Origin: Crocinitomicaceae bacterium
GTDB lineage: Bacteria; Bacteroidota; Bacteroidia; Flavobacteriales_D; Sanyastnellaceae
Length of the DNA: 49,834 nucleotides
NCBI GenBank assembly: GCA_002690915.1
Contig: NZGF01000024.1
Coordinates: 1 to 49,834, forward strand
Direction: 5' to 3'
Within the stretch, counting starts at the first letter, position 1. Every line of letters begins with the position of its first letter. Below the pieces are notes generated by a model that saw only the letters and a list, made by a program, of their open reading frames with translations, did not search any database and had not been told where the DNA came from. Shown here piece after piece: positions 1 to 7,179 of the stretch. The translations under genes and the position numbers were made by a program.

Positions 1-108
1 CAACGGCTGCGATTTGACTTGATTTACATCGAGAACATGTCCATTGCCTTGGACATTAAAATACTCTTTTATACCGTGCTCACGGTGTTGAAAGGACGAG
101 GTAAGTAG
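1..108 (+). CDS. C-terminal end of an undecaprenyl-phosphate sugar phosphotransferase (partial)
   Basis: Only the last 35 residues are present; the gene enters from the left edge in frame 1 and stops at TAG 106-108. The tail contains YIENMSIALDIKIL followed by LTVLKGRGK. This resembles the conserved C-terminal end of WcaJ/Bac_transf sugar transferases (typically YIENWSLWLDLKIL...VLKG). Those enzymes load the first sugar-phosphate of a capsule or exopolysaccharide repeat onto undecaprenyl phosphate at the inner membrane. The family call rests on this tail alone; the catalytic domain and membrane segments lie outside the window. Confidence 0.7.
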   Translation, partial: QRLRFDLIYIENMSIALDIKILFYTVLTVLKGRGK

Positions 109-156
109 ATTGTTGAGCGTTTAAATATCGTTTTTAAGCGATATTTGAGGGTGATA

Positions 157-1278
157 ATGTCACTTTCTTATCAAAATGGCTTTGCCGACCTGCGCGGGTG
201 GTTAACAGCCGGTTTCTTCGTTTGCTGTTGGACGGCTGTGTATGGTCAGCCCAACTCTGATTTGGGGATTAGATCGTACCGCACCCAGCAGTTGATCATG
301 GCGAACATTGGGCATTACCTCGAGGGAGCCGTTGATGTGGATGTTCAAGCAGGAACTGCAGGGTGGAATGCCTCTGTGCGTCAGGTGGAAAGGAACATCC
401 TCTCAGTGATAGAGGAAGTTGCCGCTTACCAGGACACGGAAGAAACGCTGAAGCAGGTGGCATTATCGTCCGAAACCACTGCACTTATCGAACGCGTTGC
501 CAATTTATCGTTCCGCGATCTGCGTCATTGGAGGATGGCTGAGGGACTCACGGAGGCGGAGCAGTGGTACGTCATGGTTCAGTCGGCTTTGGATGAAGTG
601 CGCATGCAAATAGGCATCGACCTCAAGGTGCATTTGAACCGCACGCTTATGGATGCTTTGCTTCGTTCGAGTGAATCGGACATCGAATCCAACAATTGGC
701 TTGAAATTGATGAAGCCAGTGCGCTGCCCGCCATGGATTGGGAGCGTTCCGATGCCACGTCCATTGATTTGTCTGGTAATGACGCTTCCGTGTGGCCAGC
801 GCCTCGATTAAACGATAACGAAATGACGGTGATTCTTGAGCGTATTTTGCAGTTGGTTGAAAGGCATGAGTCGAGGTTAAGGCAGATTGAATCCGGAACA
901 GCCGCATCGATTGTAGCAACTCCCGACACGTTAGGCATAGCGTCTGGTGCCTTGCGACTTCCAGAATTCATCGATGTCGCGTTTTACAACGGGTCGGCAA
1001 AGTTGACGCTGGGGGCTCAGTTGCAGCTCAACGAAATCATTGAAGTCATGGTCCGTCATCCGCAGGTGCGCGTGGTGTGCACCGGCCACGCCGATTTGCC
1101 CGGGGACCGCCAGTTCAACTTGACCTTGTCTCGGCGCCGAGCCCAGGCCGTAAGGACTTACTTACTTCAAAGCGGAATCGAACCCGCACGGGCATTGCTC
1201 AATTTCTTTGGCGAGGAACGGGCATCGACAACTGGCCCGTCTGACCGCAGGGTGGAGGTTCGGTTTTACTTGAATTGA
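157..1278 (+). CDS. OmpA-family peptidoglycan-associated envelope protein
   Basis: A protein of about 373 residues with a C-terminal OmpA-like domain. The last ~105 residues contain RVVCTGHADLPGDRQFN, then LSRRRAQAVRTYL and a final SDRRVEVRF, the usual OmpA pattern of GHAD/T...N..LS..RA..V...L and R.V. This domain normally binds peptidoglycan in the periplasm. The N-terminus has a hydrophobic stretch (WLTAGFFVCCWTAVYGQ) that looks like a signal peptide cut after YGQ. The middle (~30-270) is acidic and helical with no family I recognise. The reading frame opens at a TTG (145), but ATG 157 has an AGGG just upstream and gives a more normal signal peptide, so I prefer it. It probably helps anchor the outer membrane; the specific role is unknown. 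Confidence 0.8.
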   Translation: MSLSYQNGFADLRGWLTAGFFVCCWTAVYGQPNSDLGIRSYRTQQLIMANIGHYLEGAVDVDVQAGTAGWNASVRQVERNILSVIEEVAAYQDTEETLKQVALSSETTALIERVANLSFRDLRHWRMAEGLTEAEQWYVMVQSALDEVRMQIGIDLKVHLNRTLMDALLRSSESDIESNNWLEIDEASALPAMDWERSDATSIDLSGNDASVWPAPRLNDNEMTVILERILQLVERHESRLRQIESGTAASIVATPDTLGIASGALRLPEFIDVAFYNGSAKLTLGAQLQLNEIIEVMVRHPQVRVVCTGHADLPGDRQFNLTLSRRRAQAVRTYLLQSGIEPARALLNFFGEERASTTGPSDRRVEVRFYLN

Positions 1279-1324
1279 GATTTGCACCCGATTCTTCCTG
1301 ACCTTTGTGCAAGATCGTGCCAAG

Positions 1325-1945
1325 ATGAAGCTCATTTGCATCGGTAGAAATTATGCGGATCACGCGTCCGAGTTGGGCAATGCCGTGCCGGCTGAACCGC
1401 TGTTCTTCTTGAAACCGGACAGTGCAGTCCTTCCGCATCGGCATCCGTTTTACATCCCGGCTTGGACCAACGAAGTCCACCACGAGGTCGAGTTGGTTGT
1501 CCGGATTACACGCAATGGAAAGGGCATCGCTCCTGAATTCGCCCACCGTTATTTTGATGAAGTGTCATTGGGCATTGACTTTACGGCAAGGGATGTGCAA
1601 TCTGCGTTAAAGGCAAATGGTCACCCCTGGGAAAAGGCCAAAGCTTTTGACGGCTCTGCAGTATTGAGCAAAACGTGGATTCCAAAGGCGACTTGGGAAG
1701 AGGGATGGGAACAGGCGCCTTTTGCATTGAAGAAGAATGGCCAAGTGGTGCAATCTGCAACAGCTCAATCCATGCTTTTTCACGTGCACGACCTCATTGC
1801 ATATGTTTCTAAGTACATGACGCTCAAGATGGGTGACATCCTGTTCACTGGCACGCCGGCGGGCGTTGGACCAGTAGCAGATGGGGATATACTGGAGGGA
1901 CTTTTGAACGATCAATCGATGTTTCGCGTACAAGTCCATGGCTGA
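1325..1945 (+). CDS. Fumarylacetoacetate hydrolase (FAH) family protein
   Basis: A 206-residue FAH-fold enzyme, the usual length for the small YcgM/FAHD1-like branch. It begins MKLICIGRNYADHA, typical of this branch, which fixes the start at ATG 1325 rather than GTG 1307. Other family features are HHEVELVVRI (acidic metal ligands), SLGIDFTARDVQ, KAFDGSAVL and LFTGTPAGVGPVADGD. Members act on 2-oxo or 1,3-diketo acids such as acylpyruvates, oxaloacetate or 2-oxo-hept-3-ene-dioate using Mg2+. The substrate cannot be told from sequence. The gene overlaps aroK by 8 nt, so the two are probably co-transcribed. A GACCTTTG sequence (one mismatch to the Bacteroidota -7 box) ends at 1307, giving a short leader. 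Confidence 0.9.
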   Translation: MKLICIGRNYADHASELGNAVPAEPLFFLKPDSAVLPHRHPFYIPAWTNEVHHEVELVVRITRNGKGIAPEFAHRYFDEVSLGIDFTARDVQSALKANGHPWEKAKAFDGSAVLSKTWIPKATWEEGWEQAPFALKKNGQVVQSATAQSMLFHVHDLIAYVSKYMTLKMGDILFTGTPAGVGPVADGDILEGLLNDQSMFRVQVHG

Positions 1946-2456
1946 GCAGGTATTTTTGATCGGGTATATGGGAGCAGGGAAAACCTCCGCTGCAAAGACC
2001 TTGTCACAGCATTCGGGCCACCGAATGATTGACCTTGATGACGAGCTTGAACGCAGAGAAGGACGTTCCATTTCGGATTTATTCAAGCAAAAAGGGGAAG
2101 CACTCTTCCGTTCTAAGGAGAGCGCTTTGTTGCAGGATATCGCTGGACGTGCTGAATTTCCAATTGTTTCCTGCGGAGGTGGAATCATGGCCAATCCGCA
2201 AAATGTTCAGGCGATGAAAGCCAGCGGTTTTATTGTCTGGATTGATACTCCCTTTGAAATCATTATGGAGCGGCTTCGCACGAATCCGGGAGAGCGCCCA
2301 TTGTTGGCGGCCATGGGAGATCCATTCGAAGAGGAACAACTTCGCACACATTATGAGCTACGATGCGAACTTTATACCGGTAGCGATCAGCGCATAGATG
2401 ACCTGACGGAAAAAGTTGTCGCCGCCCTGTCCGATCGACTCAATCGTGAAGCGTAG
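1938..2456 (+). CDS. aroK: Shikimate kinase
   Basis: Phosphorylates shikimate at the 3-hydroxyl with ATP, the fifth step of chorismate synthesis. The 172-residue protein has the full family set: P-loop GYMGAGKT (residues ~9-16), the shikimate-binding DLDDELERR region, the RSKES segment, CGGGI (~77-81), and a lid region with NPGERPLL. Length is normal. The start overlaps the FAH-family gene by 8 nt. Its 3' end overlaps the convergent PyrR-like gene by 17 nt. A second shikimate-pathway gene, aroQ, lies 4.3 kb downstream. Confidence 0.96.
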   Translation: MAEQVFLIGYMGAGKTSAAKTLSQHSGHRMIDLDDELERREGRSISDLFKQKGEALFRSKESALLQDIAGRAEFPIVSCGGGIMANPQNVQAMKASGFIVWIDTPFEIIMERLRTNPGERPLLAAMGDPFEEEQLRTHYELRCELYTGSDQRIDDLTEKVVAALSDRLNREA

Positions 2457-2952
2457 CGGCGTCGCTGGCGCTCGCCGATGCTTTGATGCTCACTTCTACG
2501 TGTTCTTTTAAATTGGTGCTCAACGTCAGTCCACAAAAGTCTGCACGGATCGGGAATGACCGGTGAATGCGGTCAATCAAAACTGCCGTCGCGACGCGTT
2601 TTGGACCGGCACTCAAGATGTGATGCACTGCGTACATGAGGGTTTTGCCCGAGTTCAGCACGTCGTCCAGCACGATGACCGATTTTCCTGCCAAGGTGTC
2701 CGGCGATTGACTCAATGCGATGTCGCCTTCGAGGGGATTGGATTTTTTGAGCGTGAGGATGGAGGTTTGAACCTGCAGACCGCCAATTGCTTCGATGATT
2801 TCTCCAATGCGCTTGCCAACAGGCTCACCATTGCCTGCAATGGTGATCAAGTGAAGCTCATCCTCCGTGTGGAACTCTTCAATGATTTGCCGTGCAATCC
2901 GTTGAAGCTTTCGCTCGATCTGGTCGGATTCAAGGATGCGGGTGCTGCTCAT
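2440..2952 (-). CDS. PyrR-like phosphoribosyltransferase
   Basis: A 170-residue type I phosphoribosyltransferase. The PRPP-binding loop is VIVLDDVLNSGKTL (~92-105). The later VLIDRIHRSFPIRADFCG block closely matches the PyrR signature (LVDRGHRELPIRADYVG). PyrR proteins can have uracil phosphoribosyltransferase activity, and in Firmicutes they also regulate pyr mRNA. No pyr genes or attenuator are nearby, so RNA-binding regulation is not supported here. Purine salvage is an alternative. The gene starts 4 nt after the stop of rlmD on the same strand. GACCTTTG, 4 nt before the ATG, could give it its own promoter. The end overlaps aroK by 17 nt tail to tail. Confidence 0.85.
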   Translation of the reverse strand: MSSTRILESDQIERKLQRIARQIIEEFHTEDELHLITIAGNGEPVGKRIGEIIEAIGGLQVQTSILTLKKSNPLEGDIALSQSPDTLAGKSVIVLDDVLNSGKTLMYAVHHILSAGPKRVATAVLIDRIHRSFPIRADFCGLTLSTNLKEHVEVSIKASASASDAATLHD

Positions 2953-2955
2953 GGC

Positions 2956-4413
2956 TCAAAGGTCTGCTGTTTTTTCGAATACTGCAACCGCCTCCACATG
3001 GGCGGTGTGTGGAAATTGATCCACAAAGGTCAGCTTTGTCAGTGCATACCCGGCTTCTGCCAGAGTGGCAATGTCGCGTGCTTGGGTGGCCGGATTGCAG
3101 GAAACGTACACCATGCGTTTGGCCTGGAGTCGGATGACCTTTCGCAGGGTTTTGGGTGAAATACCTGCACGGGGTGGATCGAGGACGATTGTCTCGATTT
3201 TACCAACGTATTCTGGGTATTCGAGAAGGAATTTCCCCACATCTGCGGCGTAAAATTCGGCATTTTGAATGCCATTTTTTTGAGCGCTTCGACGGGCATC
3301 GACGATGGCCTGTTCTACGATGTCCACACCTATGATTTTGCGGGACGAGGCACGCGCCAGCAATTGACTGATGGTGCCCGTGCCGCAGAACAGGTCCATA
3401 ACATAGTTGTCTGAAGGGGAGCCGTCGATCCAATCGGAGGTTGCTTCAGAAATGGTCATTTCATAAAGACGCTCAGCACTTGCAGGATTGGTCTGAAAAA
3501 AGCTCGCCATTTCGACGTCAAAGTCCAACCCGTGCAGGGTCTCCGTCACGAAGGGATCTCCGAAAATGCACGTGCTCGCTCCGGATCGGGCTTCGACCCG
3601 TTCGCCTTTGTCATCGTTTACGGTGTGGAGCACGCCTTGAACGCGGTCCCCGAGCAACGCTCTGAGCTTGGCGATGAAGGCGTCACGGTCGAAATCAGCT
3701 ATGCCATCTGACGTGGTTACGAGGTTGATGAGCAAGCGTTTGGTAGCGATACTTTTGCGGACCACGAGGAAGCGGAAGAAGCCCTCTCGACGCGGGGGGT
3801 GCCAAGCAGGCAAATCGGTTGAGGCGAGCCACGCACGCAGCTGTGGCATGGCGTTTTCAACATCAGCATCGAAGAGGCCCGAGTCGCGGTTGAGGTCTTC
3901 TACAGCCCACCACGTTCCCCGTCGCTTAAAGCCCAGCCCGAAGCGGTCCTCTTTCTCCCCGGTTTTCGGATTGTGCACAATTGCGGAGAAGCTGTACTCC
4001 ATCTTGTTGCGGTAGTGCCAATTCTCAGGTGATCCAACCAATCCTTGGTACACTTGATCGATGTGCTCGACGTTTCCGATTTTGCGGTAGAGTTCCAATG
4101 ACGTTTGCTCTTTCATGATGTGTTGATCTGCAATGGGCAGATGAGCATAGGGTGCACCGGGAATTTCTTGGTAGGGGATGGGTTGTTCGCTTGGAGACCG
4201 CTCGATCACGTCTTCCAACTTGCATTCAGCATACTTGGATTTGCACTTGACTACCCGGGCGTTGACCCGTTGCCCTGGAAGGGCGTTCTGAACAAAAATA
4301 ACGAAAGGTCCTTGCTCTGTTTCCTGCCGAGCTATGCCTTTGCCTCCAAACGCAATATCTTGAATATCAAGGGTTAGCACTTGGTTTTTCCGAAAGAGTC
4401 GTTCGCGTTTCAC
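2956..4413 (-). CDS. rlmD: RlmD/TrmA-family RNA (uracil-5-)-methyltransferase lacking the usual Fe-S cysteines
   Basis: SAM-dependent m5U methyltransferase of RNA, most like the 23S rRNA enzyme RlmD/RumA (~485 residues). An N-terminal TRAM-like segment (QVLTLDIQDIAFGGKGIA) is followed by a central domain (HYRNKMEYSF), then a Rossmann domain with DLFCGTGTISQLL. The catalytic cysteine is in VYVSCNPAT, and FPHTAHVEAVAVF lies near the end. Where RlmD normally has the CGGC cysteine cluster the protein reads GAPYAHLPIADQH, so a 4Fe-4S cluster is unlikely. I chose GTG 4413 because TACTTTTG ends 5 nt upstream. ATG 4455 would add 14 residues and overlap the divergent gene's start. The exact target uridine is not certain. 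Confidence 0.85.
   Translation of the reverse strand: MKRERLFRKNQVLTLDIQDIAFGGKGIARQETEQGPFVIFVQNALPGQRVNARVVKCKSKYAECKLEDVIERSPSEQPIPYQEIPGAPYAHLPIADQHIMKEQTSLELYRKIGNVEHIDQVYQGLVGSPENWHYRNKMEYSFSAIVHNPKTGEKEDRFGLGFKRRGTWWAVEDLNRDSGLFDADVENAMPQLRAWLASTDLPAWHPPRREGFFRFLVVRKSIATKRLLINLVTTSDGIADFDRDAFIAKLRALLGDRVQGVLHTVNDDKGERVEARSGASTCIFGDPFVTETLHGLDFDVEMASFFQTNPASAERLYEMTISEATSDWIDGSPSDNYVMDLFCGTGTISQLLARASSRKIIGVDIVEQAIVDARRSAQKNGIQNAEFYAADVGKFLLEYPEYVGKIETIVLDPPRAGISPKTLRKVIRLQAKRMVYVSCNPATQARDIATLAEAGYALTKLTFVDQFPHTAHVEAVAVFEKTADL
2957..2964 (-). promoter_or_regulatory. -7-like box for the PyrR-like gene
   Basis: GACCTTTG on the minus strand differs from TAnnTTTG by one base and ends 4 nt before the ATG at 2952. 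It lies at the 3' end of rlmD, so it would act as an internal promoter. No clear -33 TTG is seen. Confidence 0.35.
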
Positions 4414-4418
4414 GGTGG

Positions 4419-4426
4419 CAAAAGTA
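4419..4426 (-). promoter_or_regulatory. -7 box (TACTTTTG) for rlmD
   Basis: A perfect TAnnTTTG on the minus strand, ending 5 nt before GTG 4413 in the narrow divergent space between rlmD and the EEP-family gene. It favours the GTG start over ATG 4455. Confidence 0.5.
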
Positions 4427-4453
4427 CGCTGTTCGACACTGTATCTTGCGCAC

Positions 4454-5314
4454 ATGCTCAGGATACGCTTCGATTTGATTGGTTTGGGGCTTGTATTTGC
4501 CTTTGGATTGGTACGGGAGGAGCTCCACGCACAGTCCAATGCCGAGCTTTCTGTTTGCACATTCAATGTGAGGTACGACAACCCCAATGACACCATCAAG
4601 TGGAATGAGCGGAAAAATGATGTGGCATTGGCGATGCGGTATTTTGATATTGTGAGCGTTCAGGAGGTCCTGCCAAATCAATATGAAGATCTGAGTGCGA
4701 TGTTGCCAGAACACGAAGCATTTGGAATTGGAAGGGACGCAGACGGAAAGGGAGAAGCGTGCCCGGTGTACTGGAATGCTGAGCGGTTCGATTTTTTGCA
4801 AGGAGAGACGCGTTGGTTGTCTTTGGAGCCCAACCAGCCCGGAAGCGTCGGTTGGGATGCAGATCTGCCCAGAATTGCAACTGTGGTGGTGTTGTTCGAC
4901 CGCAAGCGGCAACAAATAGTCCGAATCATTAATACGCATTGGTCCCACGTTGGTGAGGAGGCCCGGTTGAACGCAGCGGCCTTGGTGGCAGGTTGGAGCG
5001 GCTGGGATGGCGTCACATCTGATGAGCTGGTGGTGGTATGTGGTGATTTAAATTCGGAACCCCAGACGGAGGCCATTCAGAATTTGATGGCCTCGGCGAA
5101 CTTGACCGACACCTACGACGCTGCACGTTACCGCTGCCGTCAGTCTTTCGGTACGTACACGACGTTTCTGCCCGAGAACCTAGCCAACGCCACTCGAATC
5201 GATTACATCTTATACCGAGGGCTTGCCACCGTTGACTGGGTCTGCGCTGATGAGGTGCTGAAATATGGCGTGTACATTTCCGATCACATGCCCTACCACG
5301 CCATTTTCAAATGA
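4454..5314 (+). CDS. Secreted endonuclease/exonuclease/phosphatase family protein
   Basis: A 286-residue hydrolase of the EEP (DNase I-like) fold. After an N-terminal signal peptide (FDLIGLGLVFAFGLV...LHAQ) come the active-site blocks in order: CTFNVRYDN (Asn), VSVQEVLPNQ (metal-binding Glu), IINTHWSH, VVCGDLNSEP (Asp/Asn), TRIDYILY and SDHMPYHAIF (Asp-His). All catalytic positions are present. Bacteroidota paralogues of this type cleave phosphoester bonds of nucleic acids, lipids or sugar phosphates outside the cytoplasm; the substrate is unknown. The stop overlaps the start of the SLC13 transporter gene (ATGA), suggesting co-expression. Confidence 0.88.
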   Translation: MLRIRFDLIGLGLVFAFGLVREELHAQSNAELSVCTFNVRYDNPNDTIKWNERKNDVALAMRYFDIVSVQEVLPNQYEDLSAMLPEHEAFGIGRDADGKGEACPVYWNAERFDFLQGETRWLSLEPNQPGSVGWDADLPRIATVVVLFDRKRQQIVRIINTHWSHVGEEARLNAAALVAGWSGWDGVTSDELVVVCGDLNSEPQTEAIQNLMASANLTDTYDAARYRCRQSFGTYTTFLPENLANATRIDYILYRGLATVDWVCADEVLKYGVYISDHMPYHAIFK

Positions 5315-6735
5315 TGAGTTCCAAGGTCATTGCCCAAGTTGCAGGTCCCTTGATTGCTGCCTTGGTGTGGTGGCTTTCAATGGTCCAAGGACTGCCGGAT
5401 GAGGCGACCCGAATTCTTGCTGCGGCCGTTTGGATGCTCATCTGGTGGATTGCTGAGGCGGTGCCGCTGGGTGTGACGTCCGTCTTGCCCATTGTGCTTT
5501 TCCCAGTTATGGGTATTGCGTCTATCGCTGAGACCACCGCACCGTATGGTTCCCATTACGTTTTCCTGTTCCTGGGTGGATTTCTCATCGCCCTCGCGTT
5601 GGAACGCTGGGACTTGCATAAGCGCTTTGCCCTTTCAGTTCTCGTCTTCGCGGGAGGTAACCCACGGTGGCTGATCGCTGGCTTCATGGCGGCGACGGCA
5701 GCACTTAGTATGTGGATATCAAATACGGCGACCACGCTCATGATGCTGCCCATTGCTTTGTCTGTCTTGCACAAGGTGGATGCTAAAGCCCATCCTAATT
5801 TCGCATTGGCCTTGTTACTAGGGACGGCCTATTCGGCCAATATTGGAGGCATTGCAACCCTGATCGGCACGCCGCCGAACGTGGCCATGGCCGGGGTGCT
5901 CGAGGACCAATTCAACATCGAGGTACCTTTCTTGGAATGGACGCTGATGGCGCTGCCGTTTTCGCTGTTGATGCTCCTGATTGTGTATGGCTTGTTGACC
6001 CTGGTTTTGACTCCCGTTGCTAGCGGCAGCTTGAGCCAAGGACACGATGAAATCCGAAATGAACTCACCGCCTTGGGACCTTGGAGGCGAGCGGAGCGAC
6101 GTGTAGCCATGGTATTCGCCGTTACGGGGCTGCTTTGGGTAGGACGCCGGTGGTTGGTCGACTGGACGGGTTTGGAGATGAATGACACCACAATCGCTAT
6201 GGCCGCAGGTGTGGGCCTTTTTCTTATTCCCAGTGCTGAACCTCAATCGGAACGTTTATTGACGTGGCGTGACACCCGCAATTTGCCGTGGGATATTCTG
6301 CTGTTATTCGGAGGGGGCTTGACGTTGGCCAAAGCATTGGCAGAAGCAGAAGTTTTGACCATGGTGGCGCAGGCCTTGGCGGCTTTGGACGGTATAAGCC
6401 AAGGACTGCTGGTCTTACTTTTCGCTGGGGTGGCTCTTCTGCTGACTGAGGTCATGAGTAACTTGGCATTGACCGTGGTCATGGTGCCCATTGTGGGGCA
6501 AATTGCTTTGGAGTGGGGTGTGAATCCCATGTTGCTGGTCATCCCCGTGACGATCGCAAGCAGCTGTGCGTTCATGCTTCCCATGGCCACACCTCCTAAT
6601 GCCATCATATTCGGGAGCCAACGCATCACCATGAGGGAAATGGCCTCGGTAGGATTGGTGTTGAACGTGGTTGCGGCTGTCTTGGCCTGGGTGTGGGGCA
6701 TGTGGGTCTTGCCGGAGTGGTTGGAGTTCCTCTAA
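5311..6735 (+). CDS. SLC13/DASS-family sodium:anion symporter
   Basis: An integral membrane transporter of 474 residues with about 11-12 hydrophobic segments. Both DASS signatures are visible: SNTATTLMMLP (~135-145) with the paired GGIATLIGTPPN, and the C-terminal SSCAFMLPMATPPNAI repeat. The two SNT/TPPN hairpins form the Na+ and carboxylate site. Members import dicarboxylates such as succinate or malate, or sulfate, with Na+. The motifs suit di- or tricarboxylates, but the substrate cannot be fixed. The start ATG overlaps the EEP-family stop by 4 nt; a second ATG at 5314 is possible. Confidence 0.9.
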   Translation: MMSSKVIAQVAGPLIAALVWWLSMVQGLPDEATRILAAAVWMLIWWIAEAVPLGVTSVLPIVLFPVMGIASIAETTAPYGSHYVFLFLGGFLIALALERWDLHKRFALSVLVFAGGNPRWLIAGFMAATAALSMWISNTATTLMMLPIALSVLHKVDAKAHPNFALALLLGTAYSANIGGIATLIGTPPNVAMAGVLEDQFNIEVPFLEWTLMALPFSLLMLLIVYGLLTLVLTPVASGSLSQGHDEIRNELTALGPWRRAERRVAMVFAVTGLLWVGRRWLVDWTGLEMNDTTIAMAAGVGLFLIPSAEPQSERLLTWRDTRNLPWDILLLFGGGLTLAKALAEAEVLTMVAQALAALDGISQGLLVLLFAGVALLLTEVMSNLALTVVMVPIVGQIALEWGVNPMLLVIPVTIASSCAFMLPMATPPNAIIFGSQRITMREMASVGLVLNVVAAVLAWVWGMWVLPEWLEFL

Positions 6736-6740
6736 CTTTG
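6733..6740 (+). promoter_or_regulatory. -7 box (TAACTTTG) for aroQ
   Basis: A perfect TAnnTTTG ending 4 nt before the GTG start at 6745, overlapping the end of the upstream transporter gene. A TTG at 6709-6711 lies 21 nt upstream and could be the -33 element. Confidence 0.6.
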
Positions 6741-6744
6741 TAGT

Positions 6745-7179
6745 GTGAAACGAATCGCCATAATAAACGGGCCCAACTTAAATCTGCTGGGTAGCCGTGA
6801 GCCAGAGGTTTATGGCAATCAGTCGCTAAAGGAGTTAGAGGCAAAATGGGTTGCATTTGGGCAAGTAAAGGGTGTGGAAGTAACCTGTTTTCAATCGAAT
6901 GTGGAAGGTGAACTCATTAATGCCATTCAAGCCCACGGGTTTGATGCTGACGCAATCTTGATCAACCCCGGCGGGTACACCCACACGAGTGTCGCCATTC
7001 GAGACGCGGTTGCGGCTGTGGAGGCACCCGTTTATGAGGTTCACATATCGCATCCGGAAGCGCGAGAAGATTTTCGCAAGACCTCCCTGATTCGCGAGGT
7101 GTGCGCAGGGAGCGTCAGCGGCCTCGGTGTCCGGGGGTACATGTCCGTGCTTGATGCTTTGCTCAACGTTCGATTATGA
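6745..7179 (+). CDS. aroQ: Type II 3-dehydroquinate dehydratase
   Basis: Catalyses trans-dehydration of 3-dehydroquinate to 3-dehydroshikimate. The 144-residue protein carries all type II motifs: GPNLNLLGSREPEVYG (catalytic Arg and Tyr), FQSNVEGELI, INPGGYTHTSVAIRDA, and YEVHISHPEAREDFR with the catalytic His. The start is GTG 6745; the next in-frame start would remove the substrate-binding N-terminus. The 3' end overlaps the convergent lipase/beta-helix gene by 17 nt. Confidence 0.96.
   Translation: MKRIAIINGPNLNLLGSREPEVYGNQSLKELEAKWVAFGQVKGVEVTCFQSNVEGELINAIQAHGFDADAILINPGGYTHTSVAIRDAVAAVEAPVYEVHISHPEAREDFRKTSLIREVCAGSVSGLGVRGYMSVLDALLNVRL

Noticed and set aside
123-146. Inverted repeat AAATATCG...CGATATTT before the OmpA-family gene
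   Set aside because: The stem is A/T-rich with no T run after it; too weak to call a terminator or operator.
2440-2952. PyrR-like protein as an mRNA-binding pyrimidine attenuator
   Set aside because: No pyr operon, anti-terminator or terminator leader is nearby.
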